Shown: piece by piece, positions 6,959 through 14,136 of the stretch
Numbering within the stretch: position 1 is the stretch's first letter
Layout of the letters: each line of letters starts with the position of its first letter
Source: Methanomicrobiales archaeon HGW-Methanomicrobiales-6
GTDB taxonomy: Archaea > Halobacteriota > Methanomicrobia > Methanomicrobiales > Methanoculleaceae
NCBI GenBank assembly: GCA_002839575.1
Contig: PGYH01000024.1
Span: 1-37,061, forward strand
Direction: 5' to 3'
DNA length: 37,061 bases
Made by a program: the position numbers and the translations under genes
The notes under the pieces: generated by a model
The model's database searches: none
Seen by the model: only the letters and a program-made list of their open reading frames with translations
Told to the model about the DNA's origin: nothing

Positions 6959-8008
6959 CTACCGCTTGAAGACGTGGACCGCAGAAGCCTTGAAGGTGAC
7001 ACTGGCCGGCTCGCCCTCGACGAGGGCCAGACGGGCGACGCTCTGCCGGGTCAGGACGGCGACAAAGGGCAGCCCCGCGTCCACGACGACCCGCGAAAAC
7101 ATGCCGTTCCGCCGGATCTCCGCAACCGTGCCCGGGAAGGTGTTCGCAGCGCTCGACTCAAACGGCTGGCGGGAGAGGATCACCTCCTCCGGCCGGATGC
7201 CGACGCAGACGTCGCCCTCGATCGCGGTGACTGTCCGGACGACGATCTCCCCGAGGTCGATCGCCGCTTCCCCGTCCCGGACCCTGGAAATCCCGCAGTA
7301 GACGTTCTCCATGCCGGTGAAGGCGGCGACGAACTCGGTGGCGGGTCGCCGGAAGACCTCATCAGGCGTGCCCGTCTGGACGATCCTCCCATCCTGCATC
7401 ACCGCCACCCGGTCGGCAAGGGCGAATATGTCCTCGAAGTGGTGGGTGATGTGGATGACCGTCGTGCCGGTCGCCCGGTGGATCGCCTTCAGTTCCCTCC
7501 TGAGCCGTTCCCGGGTGACGGTGTCGAGCGCCGAGAGCGGTTCGTCGAGGAGCAGGACGCGCGGCCGGAGGACGAGCGCCCGGGCGATCGCCGCCCGCTG
7601 CTGCTCGCCGCCGGAGAGCGTCCCTGTCGTCCGTTCCAGGAGGTGGCCGATCCCGAGGAGGGCCGCGGTCTCCTGCACGCTCTCACTGATGCGGGCGGGA
7701 TCGGCCTTCCCCTGCTTGAGGCCGAACCCGATGTTCTCCCCGACGGTGAGGTGGGGGAAGAGCATGTAGTCCTGGTAGACCATGCCGATCCCCCGGTTTT
7801 TCGGGTCGGTGCGGGTGATATCACGGCCGTCCAGATCGATCGTCCCGGCGTCCGGGGAGTAGATCCCCGCCAGGGTCTCGAGGAGGATGGTCTTTCCCGC
7901 GCCGGTCGGCCCGAGGACGACGAAGTACTCGCCGTCGGCGACGGTCATATCCACGTCGTCGAGGGCGAAGTCACCGAGGCGTTTGGCGAGCCCGGCAATC
8001 CTGAGCAC
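6959..8008 (-). CDS. modC: Molybdate/tungstate ABC transporter, ATP-binding subunit
   Basis: A 349-residue ABC ATPase. Walker A GPTGAGKT (33-40), Q-loop around YQDYMLFP (~78-85), signature LSGGEQQR (131-138), Walker B LLLDEP (152-157) and the switch His (189) are all intact. Residues ~235-349 form the extra C-terminal domain found in ModC/WtpC/PotA-type subunits (TOBE-like), which can bind oxyanion or regulate activity. It energises import through the permease encoded immediately upstream; the GTG start at 8008 directly abuts the permease TAG stop. Mo or W is needed for molybdopterin enzymes such as formylmethanofuran and formate dehydrogenases. Sequence alone cannot separate molybdate from tungstate. 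Confidence 0.9.
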   Translation of the reverse strand: MLRIAGLAKRLGDFALDDVDMTVADGEYFVVLGPTGAGKTILLETLAGIYSPDAGTIDLDGRDITRTDPKNRGIGMVYQDYMLFPHLTVGENIGFGLKQGKADPARISESVQETAALLGIGHLLERTTGTLSGGEQQRAAIARALVLRPRVLLLDEPLSALDTVTRERLRRELKAIHRATGTTVIHITHHFEDIFALADRVAVMQDGRIVQTGTPDEVFRRPATEFVAAFTGMENVYCGISRVRDGEAAIDLGEIVVRTVTAIEGDVCVGIRPEEVILSRQPFESSAANTFPGTVAEIRRNGMFSRVVVDAGLPFVAVLTRQSVARLALVEGEPASVTFKASAVHVFKR

Positions 8009-8821
8009 CTAGAACACCCCCCTTCCGCCGGTGTAGCGTTCGAAGACCGCGAGCGAGACCACCGATATGGCGATCAGGATGACGGATGCGGCGATGGCAA
8101 GGTCGAGATCCCCCGTCGACATGTTCAGGAAGAGCGCGATGGGCAGGGTCTCGGTCTTCATCCGGGTGGCCCCCGCGAGCATGAGGACGGCGCCGAACTC
8201 GCCGATGGACTTCGACCACGTGATGACCAGGCCCGCGATGAGGCCGCTCTTTGCGAGAGGAAGGGTGACCTGGCGGAACGCTCCCCACTCGGTGCATCCG
8301 AGCGTCCGGGCGACGTGCTCGTACCGGGGGTTGATCGTCTCGAAGGCCGAGCGTGTGACCCTCACCATGTAGGGGAGGTTGACGAAGAACTGGGCGACGA
8401 TGATCCCGAGCGGGGTGTAGATGACGTCGAGCCCCCACTCCGAGAGCATCTTCCCGAACGTCGAGGGACCGTAGAAGATGAGCAGCGCCACGCCCGCAAC
8501 GAGTGGCGGGAGGGCGAGCGGGATGTTGAAGATCGTGTTTGCGATCCCTCTGCCGGGAAACGAGAACCGGGCGAGGGAGTAGGCGACCGGTACGGCGGCG
8601 ACGACGCAGAAGGCGGTGGAGACCGCCGAGGTGACGAGCGAGAGTTCGACGGCAAAGAGGATCTCGGGGGAGAGCAGGCTCTCGATGAGAGCCGGGAGCG
8701 GCGGGTAGGTCACGAGGCCGCCGATGACGACGAGCATGTAGGCGATCAGGGCGAATGAGACGGCGAGAAAGAACGCCTTGAACGGGGTGGGGCGGGGGAG
8801 AGCGGCCCGGTTCGGGAACAC
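8009..8821 (-). CDS. modB: Molybdate/tungstate ABC transporter, permease subunit
   Basis: A roughly 270-residue inner-membrane permease with about six helices. The cytoplasmic EAA loop that docks on the ATPase is visible as HVARTLGCTEWGAFRQVTLP, ending in the conserved Gly and Leu-Pro. The RSIGEFGA-like WSKSIGEFGAVLML segment is typical of ModB/WtpB/CysT permeases. The GTG at 8821 is chosen: it lies 2 bases after the stop of the TrmO-like gene, whereas the frame open to 8887 would overlap that gene heavily. It forms a dimer in the membrane with ModA delivering the oxyanion outside and ModC inside. Confidence 0.9.
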   Translation of the reverse strand: MFPNRAALPRPTPFKAFFLAVSFALIAYMLVVIGGLVTYPPLPALIESLLSPEILFAVELSLVTSAVSTAFCVVAAVPVAYSLARFSFPGRGIANTIFNIPLALPPLVAGVALLIFYGPSTFGKMLSEWGLDVIYTPLGIIVAQFFVNLPYMVRVTRSAFETINPRYEHVARTLGCTEWGAFRQVTLPLAKSGLIAGLVITWSKSIGEFGAVLMLAGATRMKTETLPIALFLNMSTGDLDLAIAASVILIAISVVSLAVFERYTGGRGVF

Positions 8822-8823
8822 AG

Positions 8824-9315
8824 TTAATCTACCCTGAAGGACGCGCTCTGTTTCTTGATCTGCTCGACGTGCTGCGGCGTCACCCACCCTGAGGCAGCAT
8901 CGGGAAGGCTGTCGAACGCCGGGATGTAGGGCTTGATGTCCAGGATCGGTGTCCCGTCCATGAGGTCGACGCCCTCGACGGCGAGCGTGGCGCCGTCAAT
9001 CCCGGTAAGCCTGACGACCGATATCCCGAGCATGTTCGGGCGGTTGAAGTGCCGGGTGGCGAAGATGCCGTGCGGTTCGGTGCCGTCGACGAGCGGCCGT
9101 TCGGCGATTTCTTCACCGGCGGCCCGGTGGAACCGGTAGATGAGGATGAGGTGGGAGAACCCCGCGAGCGCCGAAAGGCCGTCTCGGAACCCGGGGTAGA
9201 CCTCCACTGTTCCGCGAACGGTGGAGAAGGCCGCCTGGATGGGGGTGGCGGCCGGGTCGGTGAACGGCGTCCGGGCGACACCGATAGCCCTGCAGGGGTA
9301 CTCCGTGCCGCTCAA
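8824..9315 (-). CDS. TrmO/TsaA-family protein (tRNA t6A N6-methyltransferase-like)
   Basis: A 163-residue member of the TsaA/YaeB/TrmO beta-barrel family. It shows the typical opening (Arg-Ala-Ile-Gly-Val-Ala-Arg-Thr-Pro), GLSALAGFSHLILIY, and the C-terminal RPNMLGISVVRL...DLMDGTPILDIKPY motif, which in characterised members binds S-adenosylmethionine and methylates t6A37 of tRNA. The start is TTG at 9315, overlapping the modA stop as TTGA and preceded by a GGTGGAG site, which indicates translational coupling within the transporter operon. Why a tRNA-modifying family member sits between modA and modB is unclear; a role tied to oxyanion or cofactor metabolism is possible but is speculation. 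Confidence 0.8.
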   Translation of the reverse strand: MSGTEYPCRAIGVARTPFTDPAATPIQAAFSTVRGTVEVYPGFRDGLSALAGFSHLILIYRFHRAAGEEIAERPLVDGTEPHGIFATRHFNRPNMLGISVVRLTGIDGATLAVEGVDLMDGTPILDIKPYIPAFDSLPDAASGWVTPQHVEQIKKQSASFRVD

Positions 9316-10115
9316 GGCTCCACCCCCTCGTATGCCGGGTCGGGGTAGGCCGGGAACCCGTGGTTGACAAAGATTGCCTTCCCCTCGTCGGAGGTGACGA
9401 ACTCGACGAACTGCCGGGTGGCGTCAGGCTGCCCCGTGAAGGTGGTCGCCCCTATCGGAATGATGAGGGTGAGACCGTCTTCCTGCGCCAGATCGATCCT
9501 GTCCATCGTCTCGGGGTTCACCGTGTCGAGCGTGAGGAGCGCGGCGTCGGCGGTGCCCATGTTCATCGCCACGACCACCTCGTTGATCGTCGGCGCCCGG
9601 AGGATGACGTTTGCCTCGACGGCATCGAAGATACCGTGCGCCCGGAAGAGTTTGTCACCGGCTCTGCCGATCGCGGTGGTGTTCGCGCCACCGAGCGCGA
9701 TCTTCAGCCCGGGCCGGGTGAAGTCGTCGACCGAGGTGATGTTCTTCGGGTTCCCCTTGCAGACGGCGATCACCGGGACGTGGTAGGCGGCGTATCCCGG
9801 ATCTCCGACCAGCCCTTTATCCTGTGCGATCCGGTAGTCAGGCGTTCCACCGGGGATGAAGGCATCACCCTTCCGCGAGAGTTCCATCTGGGTGATGAGC
9901 GTACCCGAACCGGCGAAGGTGTACTCGACGCCGATGCCGTATTTGTCGGCAAATACTTCCCCGATCTCGATCATCGGCTTCTTGAGGCCGGCGCCGGAGT
10001 AGACGAGCAGTGTGGCGTCGTCGCCGGCAGTGGTGTCATCCCCGGTGACGGTGGTGCATCCCGCCGCGAAGAGGAGAAGGGCGAGCGTGATCAGTGCTAT
10101 GGCATTTTTTGACAT
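9312..10115 (-). CDS. modA: Molybdate/tungstate ABC transporter, substrate-binding lipoprotein
   Basis: A 267-residue extracytoplasmic binding protein of the ModA family. A hydrophobic signal segment ends in LLFAAGC, a lipobox-like site with Cys19 or Cys20 as anchor, followed by a Thr/Asp-rich linker. The mature part contains LLVYSGAGLKKPM (first anion-binding loop), FAGSGTL, and the domain-crossing GGANTTAIGRAGDKLF and NEVVVAMNMGTADAAL segments typical of oxyanion-binding clefts. It is the first gene of the minus-strand operon modA-trmO-modB-modC-(PDF-like). A TATA-like box at 10142-10151 overlaps a short palindrome, so metal-dependent repression is plausible. Confidence 0.9.
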   Translation of the reverse strand: MSKNAIALITLALLLFAAGCTTVTGDDTTAGDDATLLVYSGAGLKKPMIEIGEVFADKYGIGVEYTFAGSGTLITQMELSRKGDAFIPGGTPDYRIAQDKGLVGDPGYAAYHVPVIAVCKGNPKNITSVDDFTRPGLKIALGGANTTAIGRAGDKLFRAHGIFDAVEANVILRAPTINEVVVAMNMGTADAALLTLDTVNPETMDRIDLAQEDGLTLIIPIGATTFTGQPDATRQFVEFVTSDEGKAIFVNHGFPAYPDPAYEGVEP

Positions 10116-10134
10116 GGATACTATTCAGTACCCG

Positions 10135-10151
10135 TTATACTGGTATTAAAG
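10135..10151 (-). promoter_or_regulatory. TATA box with overlapping short palindrome before modA
   Basis: On the minus strand ctttaatacc (10151-10142) is placed about 32 bases before the modA ATG, giving an almost leaderless transcript. It overlaps TTATAC-TG-GTATTAA (10135-10149), an imperfect inverted repeat. A repressor bound here would block TBP; whether it is a ModE-type site is not shown. Confidence 0.35.
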
Positions 10152-10281
10152 CGATTTCTTTTACTTTTGAGTTGATTTAAATTGTTTTACTTGACACCGT
10201 CCCTGTTTAATCTTGCTGTTCTCAGGGTGGACTGGACCCGGGGAAACGATTATTATCGACTCGTGCGTCCAGACGCTCCTT

Positions 10282-10650
10282 ATGGAAGACCTGTTAGCTA
10301 TTCTGCTGGATATCGAGAAGCGGGCCTGGAGGGCTGCCGATGTCCGGGACGTGACGTTCTACCGTGATTATCTCGCGCCGGAGGCCTTTGTCGTCACTCC
10401 TTTCGGTGTCCTGGACAGGGAAGGGATCCTCCGCGATCTCGTGGAGAACCCCAACGAGCTGCCGGCGTATACGATCACTGACCCGAAGGTGGTGTCCCTC
10501 GGTGAGGAGGGTGCCGTCCTCGCGTATACCGTCTCCTTCGGCGGGCAGACGATCTTTGTATCGACCGTGTATGCACGGAGCGACGGCCGGTGGCGGGCGG
10601 TCTTCCACCAGCGGACGCCTGTTTCCCCGGTGACCTGCCCGGCGGACTAA
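10282..10650 (+). CDS. NTF2-like (SnoaL/DUF4440-type) small protein
   Basis: A 122-residue protein with the alpha-plus-beta cone pattern of the NTF2-like superfamily: an N-terminal helix (DLLAILLDIEKRAWRAADVRDVTFY), a loop with APEAFVVTPFGVLDREGILRDL, then strands YTITDPKVVSLG, AVLAYTVSFGG, FVSTVYARSDGRWRAVFHQRTP. The closing GRWR..FHQ strand is characteristic. Many members lack enzymatic activity or bind small ligands; no specific function is proposed. The ATG at 10282 is preferred to a TTG at 10213 because a TATA-like attattat at 10249-10256 lies about 30 bases upstream, implying a leaderless mRNA. The last 4 bases overlap the convergent thiE gene. Confidence 0.65.
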   Translation: MEDLLAILLDIEKRAWRAADVRDVTFYRDYLAPEAFVVTPFGVLDREGILRDLVENPNELPAYTITDPKVVSLGEEGAVLAYTVSFGGQTIFVSTVYARSDGRWRAVFHQRTPVSPVTCPAD

Positions 10651-11282
10651 CGCCCTTCCGCTTTCGCGGCGGCGATGCGGTCGCGGAGGTTCCGTGCGGC
10701 GGCGGTGACGTTGTCCTCTCCCACGACCGCCGAGATCACCGCGACGCCGTCCGCACCCGCGGCGATGACGTCGGCGACGTTTGCTGCGGTGATCCCCCCG
10801 ATAGCAACAAGCGGGAGGGATACCGCGGCACGGACCGCCGAGAGCGTTGCAAGCCCGCACCCCGGCCCCGCGTCGTCCTTCGACCCGGTCGCAAACGTCG
10901 GGCTGAGCGCCACGTAGTCGGCACCCGTTGCGGCGGCCCGGACAGCCGCGGCGACGGACCCGACCGATGCCCCGATGACGAACCCCGGCGGGGCGATGCG
11001 CCGCGCCTCGCCCACGGGCAGATCGCTTGCGCCGAGGTGGACGCCGTCGGCACCGGCCGCGAGGGCCACGTCCAGACGGTCGTTCACGATGAAGAGCGCG
11101 CCGGCGTCCCGGGTGATCTCGCGTATGGCAACCGCCGCGCTGAGGAGGTCCCGGCCCGGGAGCCTCTTGTCGCGGAGCTGGATCACGTCCGCGCCGCCGG
11201 CGGCGGCGAGGCGGGCAAGTTCCGTGTGAGTGCGTCCGCGCCCGATCGCTTCGTCGGTGACTACGTAGAGGTCATACGCCAT
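10647..11282 (-). CDS. thiE: Thiamine-phosphate synthase
   Basis: A 211-residue TIM-barrel enzyme that joins HMP-pyrophosphate with hydroxyethylthiazole phosphate to give thiamine phosphate. Family landmarks in order: LYVVTDE start, a pyrophosphate/pyrimidine site ADVIQLRDKRLPGRDLL, the magnesium-binding IVNDRLDVALAAGADGVHLG segment, SPTFATGSKDD, and the thiazole-phosphate-binding VAIGGITAANVADVIAAGADGVAVISAV. Length matches standalone bacterial-type ThiE (about 210). Its ATG overlaps the thiM stop as TAATG, so the two are translationally coupled and act consecutively: ThiM phosphorylates the thiazole and ThiE uses it. Confidence 0.95.
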   Translation of the reverse strand: MAYDLYVVTDEAIGRGRTHTELARLAAAGGADVIQLRDKRLPGRDLLSAAVAIREITRDAGALFIVNDRLDVALAAGADGVHLGASDLPVGEARRIAPPGFVIGASVGSVAAAVRAAATGADYVALSPTFATGSKDDAGPGCGLATLSAVRAAVSLPLVAIGGITAANVADVIAAGADGVAVISAVVGEDNVTAAARNLRDRIAAAKAEGR

Positions 11283-12121
11283 TACCGCTCCTCGATCCGT
11301 GCATGCCCGGCAAGGTCATCGGGTGAAAGCCCGGCAAGTTCGTCGAAGAGCGCCGTCCGAAACGTGTAGGGGCCGCGTGCCCCTGCCGCGCCCCGCTCCC
11401 CGGCAAGGCCGAACGCCGCGAGCGCCGCGGCCGACGCGACCGCGTAATCGTCCGCGACCGCGACAAACGCCGCGGTGACCGAGGAGGCCATGCACCCCGT
11501 CCCCGAGAGCCGGTCCATCGCGGGGTTGCCGTTCCTGACGAGGAAGACCCTGCTACCGTCGGTCACAACGTCGATCGCCCCCGTCATCGCCACGACCGTT
11601 CCGGTCGAGCGTGCGCACTCCCGCGCAGTCTCGACGGGATCGCCGGCGACCCCGCCGGAGTCCACGCCCCGGACGCTCCCGCCCGTCCCGGCAAGAACGC
11701 CGATCTCCCCGGCGTTGCCTTTCAGGACGGCGATATCGAGGGTTTCGAGGAGTCTGTGGGCGGTCGCTGTCCGAAACTCCGTGGCCCCCACGCCGACCGG
11801 GTCGAGGACGACCGGGATACCGAGTTCGTTTGCCCGGCGCCCGGCAATCAGCATGGCCTCGACCTGCGCAGCCGAGAGCGTCCCGATGTTCAGGACGAGG
11901 GCTCCGGCGGCTGCGACCATCTCGCCGACCTCCTCGGGCGCCTCGGCCATCACCGGGGCGGCCCCGGAAGAGATCGTTATGTTCGCGCAGTCGTTGATCG
12001 TGACGCTGTTCGTGATGTGATGCACCAGCGGCCGCCCTGACCGCACGGCGGCAAGGAGGCCGGCGGGGATCGCGCCGTCCACGAAGCGTGCCGATGAGCC
12101 TTCTCTCGTGTTGTCCGGCAT
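11282..12121 (-). CDS. thiM: Hydroxyethylthiazole kinase
   Basis: A 279-residue ribokinase-fold enzyme of thiazole salvage, phosphorylating 4-methyl-5-(2-hydroxyethyl)thiazole. Landmarks: RPLVHHITNSVTINDCANITISSGAAPVMAEAPEE near the N-terminus, VLDPVGVGATEFRT, LKGNAGEIGVLAGTGG, and the catalytic GTGCMASSVTAAF loop with its Cys. It is first in the minus-strand thiM-thiE pair. The ATG at 12121 lies inside a perfect inverted repeat (12120-12135), suggesting regulation at the start site. The enzyme implies salvage from exogenous thiazole and does not exclude de novo synthesis elsewhere. Confidence 0.95.
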   Translation of the reverse strand: MPDNTREGSSARFVDGAIPAGLLAAVRSGRPLVHHITNSVTINDCANITISSGAAPVMAEAPEEVGEMVAAAGALVLNIGTLSAAQVEAMLIAGRRANELGIPVVLDPVGVGATEFRTATAHRLLETLDIAVLKGNAGEIGVLAGTGGSVRGVDSGGVAGDPVETARECARSTGTVVAMTGAIDVVTDGSRVFLVRNGNPAMDRLSGTGCMASSVTAAFVAVADDYAVASAAALAAFGLAGERGAAGARGPYTFRTALFDELAGLSPDDLAGHARIEER

Positions 12122-12135
12122 AGGTACTTACCTAT
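12120..12135 (-). promoter_or_regulatory. Perfect inverted repeat over the thiM start
   Basis: ATAGGTA-CT-TACCTAT, 7-base arms with a 2-base centre, covers the thiM start codon and the bases just upstream. With a near-leaderless mRNA this would sit at the transcription start, a classic repressor position. Archaeal thiamine regulators of the ThiR type (ThiN domain plus helix-turn-helix) are known; assignment to ThiR is inference. Confidence 0.5.
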
Positions 12136-12250
12136 TTCTCGGGCAGTTGCATAAAGCCGGTCGTTGCCGGGTGCGCGTCGGACCGGATTGCATGCCCGGA
12201 GGGGAACTGCTAAAGCGATCTGCACCCTACCGCTGAGATAGGTGAGGACG

Positions 12251-13195
12251 ATGCTCAGCGTAAACCGCACGGCGATGCCCGCCGTGAGAGAACTGATCGA
12301 CCGCCGGGACGAACTCGGGGTGGCGGTTGCAGAACTGGAGAACGGCGCAACGTGCATCGACTGCGGCGTGCACGTCCCCGGGAGCTACCGGGCGGGGTCC
12401 CTCTTCGTGGAGACCTGCCTTGCGGGGCTTGCGACAGCGGCGATAACCATGGGCCGGGTGGGGGACGTGCCCGTCCCGTTCCTGCACCTCACCGTGAGCC
12501 GCCCCGCTCTCGCGTGCCTCGGTTCGCAGAAGGCGGGATGGGTGCTCAAGGCCGGGGGCTACTCCGCGATGGCTTCCGGTCCGGCGCGGGCGCTCTCCTT
12601 AAAGCCGAAAAATACCTACAAAATGCTTGGCTACCGCGACACCTCCCGGACCGGCATCCTCGCGCTGGAGGCGGACACCCTCCCGGGCGAGGAAGTCACG
12701 GGCTTCATCGCGGAGAAGTGCGGCATCGAACCCGAAAACCTCTACGTCCTCGTCGCCCCAACCCGGAGCCTGGTCGGCTCGGTGCAGATCTCCGGCCGGG
12801 TCGTCACGGCGACTCTCCACAAACTCGAGGAGAAGGGCTACGACGTCCATCGGATCAGCCACGCGGCGGGCCGATCGCCGATCGCGCCCATAAAGCGGAC
12901 CGGCATCGAGGCGATGGGGACGACCAACGACTGCAACATCTACTACGGCTCGGTCTCCCTCGTCGCGGAGGGCTACGACCCGGTCTTTGCGACCCTCCCC
13001 TCACAGACCTCCCCCGACTACGGGAGGCCGTTTGCCCGGGTGCTCAAGGATGCCGGCTACGACTTCCTCAAGGTGGACTCGCTGCTTGCTTTCTCGCCGG
13101 CGGAGGTCACGGTGAACGATTCGGAGAGCGGCGAAGTCCATCACTTCGGCAGGCTGAATGCCGACGTGCTGCTTGAGTCGTTCGGGTTTCTGTAG
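12251..13195 (+). CDS. mch: Methenyltetrahydromethanopterin cyclohydrolase
   Basis: A 314-residue cytosolic enzyme of the methanogenic C1 pathway, interconverting N5-formyl-H4MPT and N5,N10-methenyl-H4MPT. It is recognisable throughout: MLSVN start, GATCIDCGVHVPGS, FLHLTVSRPALACLGSQKAGW, SGPARALSLKPK, the TNDCNIYYGSVSLV motif, and the FARVLKDAGYDFLKVD closing region. Length fits the family (about 315-320). The ATG at 12251 is chosen over GTG at 12242 because the GGTGAGG ribosome binding site at 12241-12247 sits just before it and family proteins begin MLSVN. It is divergent from thiM with a 129-base gap containing a TATA-like gctaaag near 12209. It is the strongest single marker of a methanogen or close relative in the window. 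Confidence 0.97.
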   Translation: MLSVNRTAMPAVRELIDRRDELGVAVAELENGATCIDCGVHVPGSYRAGSLFVETCLAGLATAAITMGRVGDVPVPFLHLTVSRPALACLGSQKAGWVLKAGGYSAMASGPARALSLKPKNTYKMLGYRDTSRTGILALEADTLPGEEVTGFIAEKCGIEPENLYVLVAPTRSLVGSVQISGRVVTATLHKLEEKGYDVHRISHAAGRSPIAPIKRTGIEAMGTTNDCNIYYGSVSLVAEGYDPVFATLPSQTSPDYGRPFARVLKDAGYDFLKVDSLLAFSPAEVTVNDSESGEVHHFGRLNADVLLESFGFL

Positions 13196-13324
13196 AACCA
13201 GGTATGAGTCTGGATTCAAGGGCTCTGTTGAACTCCTCTACTTTCTTCAGGAAGTATTTCAGGGCAACTCCGTTCTACTCACATAACCCCATCAACCGAT
13301 ATTCCCGGGTATCGCCACGCACTG
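13196..13324. other. Gene-free stretch after mch
   Basis: No supported gene. On the minus strand a 25-codon open stretch (about 13200-13275) reads NGVALKYFLKKVEEFNRAL before running into mch, directly after an in-frame stop; it could be a scrap of a mobile-element protein but is too short to assign. Confidence 0.3.
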
Positions 13325-13348
13325 CCCCCGCCCCCAAGGGGGCGGGGG
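13325..13348. repeat. Perfect GC-only inverted repeat
   Basis: CCCCCGCCCCC (13325-13335), AA, GGGGGCGGGGG (13338-13348): 11 perfect pairs with a 2-base loop. It sits at the left edge of the hairpin-rich block and 129 bases after mch. It could end mch transcripts or belong to the repeat block. Confidence 0.7.
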
Positions 13349-13410
13349 AGGAGGCCGGAGGCCGGGTGGGGTGGGGGTCACAGGTATAGCCTTATGGAGT
13401 AGAGACAGGG

Positions 13411-13785
13411 GAGGGGGGATGCTCCCCCCTCGAAACTCTTCGAGTTTCTCATGCTCACTCCGTTCGCACCTCGACGCCTCACGGCTTCTCGTGCTCCGCT
13501 CCTCCGGAGCATCGCACTCGCACCTCCGGTGCTCAAGCTGGCTTCGCTCGCACTCCCTGTCAGCCCCACAGCGAACCTCTTCAGGTTTCTCGAACTCCTG
13601 TCTCGCACCTTCGGTGCTCACGCTCCAGTTCTAGCGAACTGTCGCGTCCTGCGGACAGTCGTTCCCCCAATGGCGATAAGCGACTGGCCGAAGGGCAGGA
13701 GCTCGAGCACCATCAGGTGCGCAGCCACCACGGTCCAGCGTACTGGTAGGTGCTGTGGCCCAACACACTCTCATAGGTGTGTGTT
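13411..13785. repeat. Array of short perfect inverted repeats, no gene
   Basis: Consecutive palindromes fill this block: 13411-13431 (9-base arms), 13432-13448 (GAAACTC/GAGTTTC), 13498-13510 (GCTCC/GGAGC), 13520-13532 and 13605-13617 (GCACC/GGTGC), 13574-13587 (AACCT/AGGTT), 13628-13639 (GTTC/GAAC), 13639-13658 (CTGTC/GACAG), 13707-13720 (GCACC/GGTGC) and 13762-13785 (AACACAC/GTGTGTT). Several share a 3-base loop TTC or TCC. Open frames through it are Ser/Arg-rich with no ribosome binding site or domain. The block looks like a structured non-coding repeat, not a decayed gene. Confidence 0.6.
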
Positions 13786-13833
13786 TCAGGATGCCCTTGT
13801 TTCCATCGACAGCGAGACACCACTCATGGAACG

Positions 13834-13845
13834 TAAAAAAGGAGC
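13834..13845 (-). terminator. T-run after the redox operon
   Basis: The minus strand reads ctccttttttacg just beyond the ferredoxin stop codon, a typical archaeal oligo-T termination signal. Confidence 0.5.
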
Positions 13846-13857
13846 CTGATCCCGGAA

Positions 13858-14130
13858 TTACTCCGGGCTCGTCTTCTCGCGGTAGCGTTCGAGCGCCTTC
13901 TCGACGTAGGACGTCATCTGCACGGCGCCGACAACGCAGGCATCGGCGCACTTCCCGCAGCCGATGCAGGTCTCCGGGCACGTGATCCAGGCCTTGTCGA
14001 TCTTCTTTCCCAGATCCACGAGCTCGATCGAGCCGGTCGGACAGGCCTCGACGCAGTCGCCGCACCCCTCGCATGAGAAAGGAATGATCCAGGGGAACTG
14101 TTTAGGGATCTTTTTTTCGTCGCTGCTCAT
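13858..14130 (-). CDS. 2[4Fe-4S] ferredoxin
   Basis: A 90-residue protein with two ferredoxin cysteine motifs: CEGCGDCVEACP (residues 20-31) and CIGCGKCADAC (55-65), the second lacking the usual Pro after the last Cys. A 24-residue spacer between motifs is longer than in clostridial ferredoxins, and a charged C-terminal helix follows. It is last in a minus-strand cluster with two PNPOx-fold flavoproteins and a CCG-domain Fe-S protein (gap to the preceding gene 6 bases), so it probably carries low-potential electrons to or from those proteins in the cytosol. Start ATG at 14130; the partner assignment is inference from operon position. Confidence 0.9.
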   Translation of the reverse strand: MSSDEKKIPKQFPWIIPFSCEGCGDCVEACPTGSIELVDLGKKIDKAWITCPETCIGCGKCADACVVGAVQMTSYVEKALERYREKTSPE

Positions 14131-14136
14131 CAGAAC

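Noticed and set aside
6974-8758. 594-residue plus-strand open frame antisense to the ABC transporter genes
   Set aside because: Asp/Arg/Gly-rich shadow of the GC-rich coding strand; the minus-strand frames have complete ABC motifs.
13378-13634. Ser/Arg-rich open frames on both strands of the hairpin block
   Set aside because: Composition reflects the repeats; no ribosome binding site, TATA box or domain.
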